The translations under genes and the position numbers were made by a program. The notes beneath the pieces are model-generated. The model was not told the DNA's origin, did no database searches, and was given only the letters and a program-made list of their open reading frames with translations. Positions 6,592 to 11,049 of a stretch of DNA of 11,049 bases are shown piece by piece; position 1 is the stretch's first letter, and each line of letters begins with the position of its first letter. Source of the stretch: an uncultured Lachnospiraceae bacterium (lineage in GTDB: Bacteria; Bacillota; Clostridia; Lachnospirales; Lachnospiraceae); the NCBI GenBank assembly GCA_902767065.1, contig CACXFW010000044.1, positions 1-11,049 on the forward strand, in the 5' to 3' direction.

Positions 6592-7233
6592 ATGGAAAAG
6601 ATCGTGATTACGATCGCCCGCTATTACGGCAGCGGCGGGAAGACCATCGGTGAAATGCTCGGCGGGGAACTTCACATCCCGTTTTACAATCGGGAGATCC
6701 TCCGGATGGCATCTGATGATTCCGGCATCAATGAAGCGCTGTTTGCACAGGCGGACGAGAAACTCAGAGGGACCTCTTTGTTCCGCATCGCGCGGAAAGC
6801 TTACGACGGAACAGTGATCCCGCCTGAAAGCAGAGATTTTCTGTCGAACCAGAACCTTTTTAACTATCAGGCGAAGATTATCCGCGCGCTTGCGGACGAG
6901 GAGTCCTGCATCATCATCGGACGGTGCGGCGACTATGTGCTGGGCGGCAGAGAGAACCTCATACGGGTTTTCATTTACGCCAGCCCGGAATACTGTCTGG
7001 AGCAGGCGAAGAAGCGGGGCGCGTTCGGCGGAAAGACCACGATGAAGTTTATTCAGGAGACGAACAGATACCGTGCTGAATATTACAAGTATTATACGGG
7101 ACATGACTGGAATGACTGCCGCAATTATGATCTTTGCCTGAACAGTGGAGCAATCGGGTTCCAGGGGTGTGTAGACGCTATCAAAGAATACATCAGAATC
7201 CGGTTTCCGGGTTATCAGAACGACGCTCTGTGA
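6592..7233 (+). CDS. Cytidylate-kinase-like family protein
   Basis: A 213-residue P-loop protein of the cytidylate-kinase-like family (the group often found in Clostridia beside, and distinct from, the housekeeping Cmk). The nucleotide-binding loop is at the N-terminus: IARYYGSGGKTIGEML, with GSGGKT at 13-18. The segment CIIIGRCGDYVL (106-117) is the central strand region, and NRYRAEYYKYYTGHDW (158-173) followed by YDLCLNS (179-185) is characteristic of the family. It is presumably a cytoplasmic nucleoside- or nucleotide-binding kinase, but the substrate is not established by the sequence. ATG 6592 follows AAGGGGGTGG at 6578-6587. The gene has its own strong promoter and terminator, so it is monocistronic. 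The position after the P-loop aromatic, usually RQYGSGG or RQFGSGG in relatives I recall, is RYYGSGG here. Confidence 0.85.
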   Translation: MEKIVITIARYYGSGGKTIGEMLGGELHIPFYNREILRMASDDSGINEALFAQADEKLRGTSLFRIARKAYDGTVIPPESRDFLSNQNLFNYQAKIIRALADEESCIIIGRCGDYVLGGRENLIRVFIYASPEYCLEQAKKRGAFGGKTTMKFIQETNRYRAEYYKYYTGHDWNDCRNYDLCLNSGAIGFQGCVDAIKEYIRIRFPGYQNDAL

Positions 7234-7253
7234 AGCGTGTCGCAGATACCGGC

Positions 7254-7286
7254 AGAAGAGGTCCTTCGGGACCTCTTCTTTGTTGG
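7254..7286 (+). terminator. Intrinsic terminator with UUCG tetraloop
   Basis: An 11-bp perfect stem (7254-7264 AGAAGAGGTCC with 7269-7279 GGACCTCTTCT) closes a C(UUCG)G tetraloop and is followed by a T-rich tract, TTTGTT. It ends the cytidylate-kinase-like transcript. Confidence 0.92.
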
Positions 7287-7316
7287 TTGCGCCCGGTTAC
7301 GCGGTTGTGTTAAGAT
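7287..7316 (+). promoter_or_regulatory. Candidate extended -10 promoter of the deacetylase gene
   Basis: TGtTAAGAT (7308-7316) is an extended -10 element; a poor -35 candidate TTGCGC (7287-7292) lies 18 nt before the -10 hexamer. Transcription would start near 7323. This leaves 17 nt before the ATG at 7340 and 47 nt before the ATG at 7370, which slightly favours the latter. Confidence 0.4.
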
Positions 7317-7369
7317 GAATCAACACATGGGAAAAGTCTATGCCAAAAGGGGAGCCGGGGGGATACAGG

Positions 7370-9019
7370 ATGGATAGAGATGATATGCAGTTTGAGGAGA
7401 CGGAAACGAAGGATGAGCTGGAAGAAGCAGCCCGCAGGCGCCGCGAAAGGCGCAGGAGAGAACGGAGGCTGAAGCGGATTACGATCATACTGGTATTGCT
7501 TGTGATCCTTGCCGCGGTGGCTTTGGTATATGCATTTGTGCTTGTTCCAAGAGACGATGACCTTCCCTGGCCGTCCTTTTGGGTGAAGCGTCCTTCTTTT
7601 CAGACACAATCGCAGTCTGCCGGGAAGGATGACGGGGCTGCAATCCCGGATGCGGGAGAGAACCGGCAGAAGGAAAGCGAGGTTCAGAAGGAAACTGCCA
7701 TGGTGCAGGAGACCCGGCCTGTGACACAGGAGACTGCGCCCCAGAGTGAAGCTGCGCCGGACGAACCTTCTAAGCGCGAAGACGCTCAGGCGCAGATCGC
7801 TGAGGCCAGGAAGCTTGCCATGGGATATGACTACGACGGGGCGGTCATGGAGCTGATGACGATCTCCGGCTATGATACCGATTCAACGATTCAGCAGATG
7901 ATTGCGGATTATACGGCGCAAAGGGATGCCTGCACAGCGGTTGATCCCTTTACGGTTCCTCACATTTTCTATCATTCCCTGCTGAACTCGACGGCAAAAG
8001 CCTTCAATGTGGAAACACTCGGACAGGGCGCGGTAGACGGATACAACGCGTGGATGGTGACCGTGGATGAATTTGATGCGGTCACACAGCGCCTGTATGA
8101 TGAGGGATATGTCTATGTAAGGCTGCGCGATCTGGTGACGGATACCGTGGATGCGGACGGGATCCACCATTTTGCGCCGAATCCGGACCTGAAGCTGCCG
8201 GAGGGCAAGAAGGCGATCGTGCTGTCCGTGGATGACTTAAGCTATTATCACTCCTATGAAGCGGCCAGTTTTCCGGAGAAGCTTGTGCTGGATGAAGAGG
8301 GAAATGTGAAGTGTCTCTATACGGATGCAGCGGGCAACACAAGCGTGGGAGATTATGATGTCGTGCCGAGACTGAATACCTTCCTCGCCGCTCATCCGGA
8401 CGGGGCTTATCACGGCGCGAGGGGCATCCTTGCGATGACCGGCTATAACGGAGTGTTCGGATATCGGACAGATTCCGACTATCTTCTGAAGGAGCATCTG
8501 ATGGAGGACCAGCAGGCATGGCTGAATGCCCATCCGGACTTCAACTATGATCAGGAGATCGCGGAAGCGACGAAGATCGCAGATGCGCTGAAGGAAGAGG
8601 GGTGGGAGTTCGCTTCCCATACATGGGGACATCTGTCTGTCACGGACAAGTCCGTGGAGGCATTAAAGACAGACAATGAGAGATGGGTCGCGACGGTGGA
8701 GCCCATCGTCGGGAAGGTGGACACCATTATCTTCGCGCATGGAAATGACATCGGCAGCTGGGAAGGCTATGAGGGGAATGAGCAGTACGACTATTACAAT
8801 TCCGCCGGATATCACTTCTACTGCAATGTAGATGGCTCGGTACCGTACTGGGTCCAGATTACGGACCGGTATGTGAGGCAGGGCCGGATCGATGTGGATG
8901 GCTACCGCCTGTGGCTGGCGTTAAACGGAGAGGACAGCTCCCTGAGCAAGGTGGTTGATGTCACAGGAATCTTCAATCAGGAACGTCCAACCCCGGTTGT
9001 TGCGAACGGGGAGGTCTGA
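7370..9019 (+). CDS. Membrane-anchored polysaccharide deacetylase (NodB/CE4-like)
   Basis: A 549-residue extracytoplasmic enzyme, probably removing acetyl groups from a cell-wall or surface glycan. A cytoplasmic Arg-rich segment (about 20-36) precedes one transmembrane helix (37-59), then a Gln/Glu/Pro-rich linker to about 135 and a helical stretch. The deacetylase domain starts near HIFYHSL (198). The metal and catalytic motifs are SVDD (Asp288-Asp289, in place of TFDDG) and SHTWGH (His417 and His421). The gap between these motifs is about 128 residues, far more than in compact CE4 enzymes, so an insertion is likely. I do not see the usual RxPY motif. ATG 7370 is chosen for GGGGGG at 7357-7362, 7 nt upstream; an in-frame ATG at 7340 would add ten Gly/Pro-rich residues with a weak site. 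The family is clear, the substrate is not. It is convergent with the AI-2E gene. Confidence 0.82.
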   Translation: MDRDDMQFEETETKDELEEAARRRRERRRRERRLKRITIILVLLVILAAVALVYAFVLVPRDDDLPWPSFWVKRPSFQTQSQSAGKDDGAAIPDAGENRQKESEVQKETAMVQETRPVTQETAPQSEAAPDEPSKREDAQAQIAEARKLAMGYDYDGAVMELMTISGYDTDSTIQQMIADYTAQRDACTAVDPFTVPHIFYHSLLNSTAKAFNVETLGQGAVDGYNAWMVTVDEFDAVTQRLYDEGYVYVRLRDLVTDTVDADGIHHFAPNPDLKLPEGKKAIVLSVDDLSYYHSYEAASFPEKLVLDEEGNVKCLYTDAAGNTSVGDYDVVPRLNTFLAAHPDGAYHGARGILAMTGYNGVFGYRTDSDYLLKEHLMEDQQAWLNAHPDFNYDQEIAEATKIADALKEEGWEFASHTWGHLSVTDKSVEALKTDNERWVATVEPIVGKVDTIIFAHGNDIGSWEGYEGNEQYDYYNSAGYHFYCNVDGSVPYWVQITDRYVRQGRIDVDGYRLWLALNGEDSSLSKVVDVTGIFNQERPTPVVANGEV

Positions 9020-9029
9020 CTTTCCGATT

Positions 9030-9074
9030 CGAGGATACCACGGATATTACAGATATCACGGATATCGCAGACCT
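9030..9074. repeat. 9-bp degenerate tandem repeat between convergent genes
   Basis: Units CACGGATAT (9039-9047), TACAGATAT (9048-9056) and CACGGATAT (9057-9065) are flanked by weaker copies (CGAGGATAC before, CGCAGACCT after). They lie in the 113-bp gap between the deacetylase stop and the AI-2E transporter stop. The GATATC palindromes inside could fold, but there is no terminator-like T tract. Confidence 0.75.
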
Positions 9075-9106
9075 GCTTCTGAGTTTTGAGGATCGTCAGG
9101 ACAGCC

Positions 9107-9195
9107 GGCGTCTGTCTCTTTAGCGTCTGCCTTCAGCGCGGATCGCCAGGATCGTCGGTGTCTGCCTCTTCTGTATCCGCCTTCAGCGGATCGTC
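9107..9195 (-). repeat. Tandem duplication spanning the 3' end of the AI-2E transporter gene
   Basis: Two related units, 9157-9195 (39 bp) and 9107-9147 (41 bp), are separated by 9 bp. The upstream unit on the minus strand encodes DDPLKADTEEADT in the transporter tail. The downstream unit has an extra two bases (CG, within 9135-9141) that shift the frame and give the TGA stop at 9133-9135. Skipping those two bases, it would read DPLKADAKETDAG and continue open to a stop at 9056-9058. Confidence 0.75.
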
Positions 9196-10428
9196 AGGGT
9201 TGACAGTGCCGGCCGATTCTTCAGCTTCCGCTTTCTGCGGACTGGCAGGACTGCCTCCGCTGATATTTCTCGCCGCGGCTTCGGCCGCGGCAGTTTTCTT
9301 CTTTCTGCGCTCCAGACGGAACAGAATCACCTCCTGATAGAGGAAATCGATGATCGCGGCAATGGGAATTGCGAGCAGAATTCCGATGATTCCCCACATC
9401 CGGCTGAATACGATCAGGGAAATCAGAATCCAGATAGACGGAATGCCCAGCTGCCCGCCGAACAGCTTTGGTTTGATGATATATCCGTCCACTGTCTGGA
9501 GGGCGATGGTAAAGATCAGGAATCCAAGCGCATACCATGGATTGATCAGGAACAGAATCAGACCGCCGATCACGGCACCAAGAATCGGACCAAAGGTCGG
9601 TGCCAGGTTGGTGACTCCGACGATGACCGAGATCAGCGGAACATAGGGATAGCCTACGATCAGCATGAAGATGGCATTCAGAATTCCGATCAGGAGTCCG
9701 TCAAGCAGGTCAAACACCATATACTGCATCATGATGGAATTGCACCGGCCGAGGAAATCCGTAGACACCTGATAGGACTTTTCATTGGTGATGGCCTTCC
9801 AGAGGCGTTTGCCGCCGTTCAGAAGCCGCACCTTGTCCAGAAGCAGGTAGACCGCAATGATAAAGGAAATAATCAGATTAAAGACCTCGACACCATAGTT
9901 GATTGTCGTATCAAGAATCTTATTGACGCTTTTTGGCAGGATGTTTGCGATCGTTCCGATCAGATCTCCGGCGGAAGCGATGAATCCGGAGATATCCACA
10001 TTGTGCCTGGCTGCAAATTCCTGAAGATCCTGCAGCATCTTATTGAGCGACCGGGCATATCCGCCCATATTTCCAAGAAACATCTGTACGCTGGACACGA
10101 GCTGCGGGATCATGGCAATCAGGAGAATCGAAACTGCCAGGATGATCACGGAAAATGTAACGACCACCCCCAGCCCTCTGGCGACAGTGGGACGCTTCAC
10201 CTTCTTAAATACCCTGCTCTCAAAAAACTTGACCAGAGGATCCAGGACATATGCGATCACAAGCCCCGTCAGGACCGGATAGACCACATAGATAATGGCA
10301 CGGAAGATCTTCCACAGGATATCTATATGGGAAAGGAAAAGAAACAGGACCACCCCGCAGCAGATCGCAAAAGTATACGCTGCCCATGGATGCTCCAGAC
10401 TTTTTCGGATTTTTTTCCATCTCATCAT
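9133..10428 (-). CDS. AI-2E family transporter (PerM-like permease)
   Basis: A 431-residue polytopic membrane protein of the AI-2E/PerM/TqsA family. Hydrophobic segments are visible at about 18-36, 44-64, 85-106, 180-197, 236-258, 262-293, 300-312 and 330-365. The family signature VGVTNLAPTFGPILGAVIGG is at 270-289, and DGYIIKPKLFGGQLGIPSIW follows at 314-333. Members have been linked to autoinducer-2 export or to sodium/proton exchange; the substrate cannot be read from sequence. The C-terminus after 372 is a charged, low-complexity cytoplasmic tail with a repeated DDP motif, and it is truncated within a tandem duplication. The start is ATG at 10428 reading leftward, with GAGGGGG at 10437-10443, 8 nt away. 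A TAAGAT -10-like element lies further upstream, but its -35 is poor. It is divergent from the repeat-protein gene. Confidence 0.9.
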   Translation of the reverse strand: MMRWKKIRKSLEHPWAAYTFAICCGVVLFLFLSHIDILWKIFRAIIYVVYPVLTGLVIAYVLDPLVKFFESRVFKKVKRPTVARGLGVVVTFSVIILAVSILLIAMIPQLVSSVQMFLGNMGGYARSLNKMLQDLQEFAARHNVDISGFIASAGDLIGTIANILPKSVNKILDTTINYGVEVFNLIISFIIAVYLLLDKVRLLNGGKRLWKAITNEKSYQVSTDFLGRCNSIMMQYMVFDLLDGLLIGILNAIFMLIVGYPYVPLISVIVGVTNLAPTFGPILGAVIGGLILFLINPWYALGFLIFTIALQTVDGYIIKPKLFGGQLGIPSIWILISLIVFSRMWGIIGILLAIPIAAIIDFLYQEVILFRLERRKKKTAAAEAAARNISGGSPASPQKAEAEESAGTVNPDDPLKADTEEADTDDPGDPR

Positions 10429-10498
10429 CGGCCATTCCCCCTCAGGTTACTTCATCTTATCACAGAATCGCCGGGAAGGGAACGGGGCCAACAAAGGC

Positions 10499-10527
10499 TT
10501 GAAGGAAGCAGGAAAATCGATTATCAT
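10499..10527 (+). promoter_or_regulatory. Promoter of the repeat-protein gene
   Basis: TTGAAG (10499-10504) and TATCAT (10522-10527) lie 17 nt apart, with four and five consensus matches. Transcription would begin near 10534, about 37 nt before the start codon, with the ribosome binding site AAGGGGGG at 10557-10564 in between. Confidence 0.65.
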
Positions 10528-10570
10528 TGAAGTATTCAGGAGGGGAGACTTGAATTAAGGGGGGTTCATA

Positions 10571-11049
10571 ATGGGCAGATCATCTGATAATCGTAATAAT
10601 GGCGAGGATGTATTCCGGGAATGGCTCTCGGATCATCTTCGCTATCTTGTTCTTTTGATCGCGCTTCTGGTGGCGGTGATTGTGATCATTATGGCGGTCA
10701 GCCTTCTGGACAATCGCCAGGGGAGATCGGAACTGTCAACTGCCGGAGATCCTGATGCGGTTGTGATTATGACTGAGACGGCGTCCGTGATGGAGGAGAC
10801 ATCGCAGAGCATTGCAAGTGCGGCTTCTGAGAGTGAAGCGGCAAAGGAGGCCTCTGAGAGCGAAGGGAAGGCGGAAGTACAGCCGGCTTCTGAGAGCGAG
10901 ACGGAAGCGTTGGTGCAGGCGGCCTCTGAGAGCGAAGGGAAGGCGGAAGTACAGCCGGCCTCTGAGAGCGAGACGGAAGCATTGGTGCAGGCAGCCTCCG
11001 AGAGCGAAGGGAAGGCGGAAGTACAGCCGGCCTCTGAGAGCGAGACGGA
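10571..11049 (+). CDS. One-TM protein with Ser/Glu-rich tandem repeats (3' end outside window)
   Basis: An open frame from ATG 10571 to the window end (159 complete codons) with AAGGGGGG at 10557-10564 and a 6-nt spacing, plus a good promoter. The product starts MGRSSDNRNNGEDVFREWL, followed by a transmembrane helix at about 25-46 and a positive-outside-poor, acidic ectodomain. From residue 94 it is made of 24-residue repeats of the form ASESEGKAEVQP plus ASESETEALVQA, running past the window edge. There is no lipobox or sortase signal in the visible part. Proteins with this start (short cytoplasmic part, one helix, acidic linker) in Lachnospiraceae often end in SH3-type domains, so that is my guess for the missing C-terminus. 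No homolog-based function can be claimed. Composition is strongly biased to Ala, Glu and Ser. Confidence 0.8.
   Translation, partial: MGRSSDNRNNGEDVFREWLSDHLRYLVLLIALLVAVIVIIMAVSLLDNRQGRSELSTAGDPDAVVIMTETASVMEETSQSIASAASESEAAKEASESEGKAEVQPASESETEALVQAASESEGKAEVQPASESETEALVQAASESEGKAEVQPASESET
10850..11049 (+). repeat. 72-bp in-frame minisatellite (36-bp sub-period), continues past window
   Basis: Units begin at 10850, 10922 and 10994 with almost identical DNA; the third is cut by the window edge. Each 72-bp unit contains two related 36-bp halves, both starting with an ASESE-encoding stretch. A degenerate half-unit precedes at about 10820. The exact multiple of three keeps the frame open when copy number changes. 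Confidence 0.95.

Noticed and set aside
9031..9123. Plus-strand frame after the deacetylase stop that reads EDTTDITDITDIADL, considered as a frameshifted C-terminal tail
   Set aside because: It is out of frame with the deacetylase, has no start or ribosome binding site, and is better explained by the 9-bp DNA repeat.
10003..10530. A 175-codon plus-strand open frame opposite the AI-2E gene
   Set aside because: It is antisense to a well supported membrane protein gene, has no ribosome binding site or domain and a shadow-like composition.

Overview
The window looks like chromosomal DNA of a moderately GC-rich Clostridia, most likely a Lachnospiraceae-type Firmicute. The evidence is the gene set: a type III glutamine synthetase, a CdaR/PucR-type regulator, a CNNM/CorC protein, Rho with an N-terminal SAP-like domain and a long linker, a cytidylate-kinase-like protein, a membrane-anchored polysaccharide deacetylase and an AI-2E-family permease. 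Strong purine-rich ribosome binding sites and GC-rich intrinsic terminators fit this. I see no mobile element, phage gene, RNA gene or CRISPR array. The genus assignment is inference.

Layout. 1-1002 (+) is the C-terminal part of glutamine synthetase III, closed by a terminator. 1237-2325 (+) is a CdaR/PucR-family regulator with its own promoter and terminator. 2396-3139 (+) is an RpoD-like protein with regions 1.1 to 3 but no region 4, starting only 30 nt after that terminator. 3207-4496 (-) is a CNNM/CBS/CorC membrane protein convergent with it. A 231-bp divergent intergenic region carries the rho promoter and leader. 4728-6383 (+) is rho. 6592-7233 (+) is a cytidylate-kinase-like protein with a strong promoter, an octamer-repeat leader and a terminator with a UUCG loop. 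7370-9019 (+) is a membrane-anchored polysaccharide deacetylase. 9133-10428 (-) is an AI-2E-family transporter. From 10571 (+) a one-TM protein with a Ser/Glu-rich tandem-repeat ectodomain runs off the window end.

Most transcription units are single genes with their own signals, so this is not one operon. Nitrogen assimilation (glutamine synthetase), transcription control (regulator, sigma-like protein, Rho) and envelope functions (CNNM, deacetylase, AI-2E permease, repeat protein) lie side by side without an evident shared pathway.

The points most worth a second look are the sigma-70-like protein without a -35-binding domain placed just behind a terminator, the AI-2E tail truncated inside a tandem duplication by a 2-bp difference, and the tandem-repeat expansions in the Rho linker and in the last gene. 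I did not find a convincing new multi-gene system.
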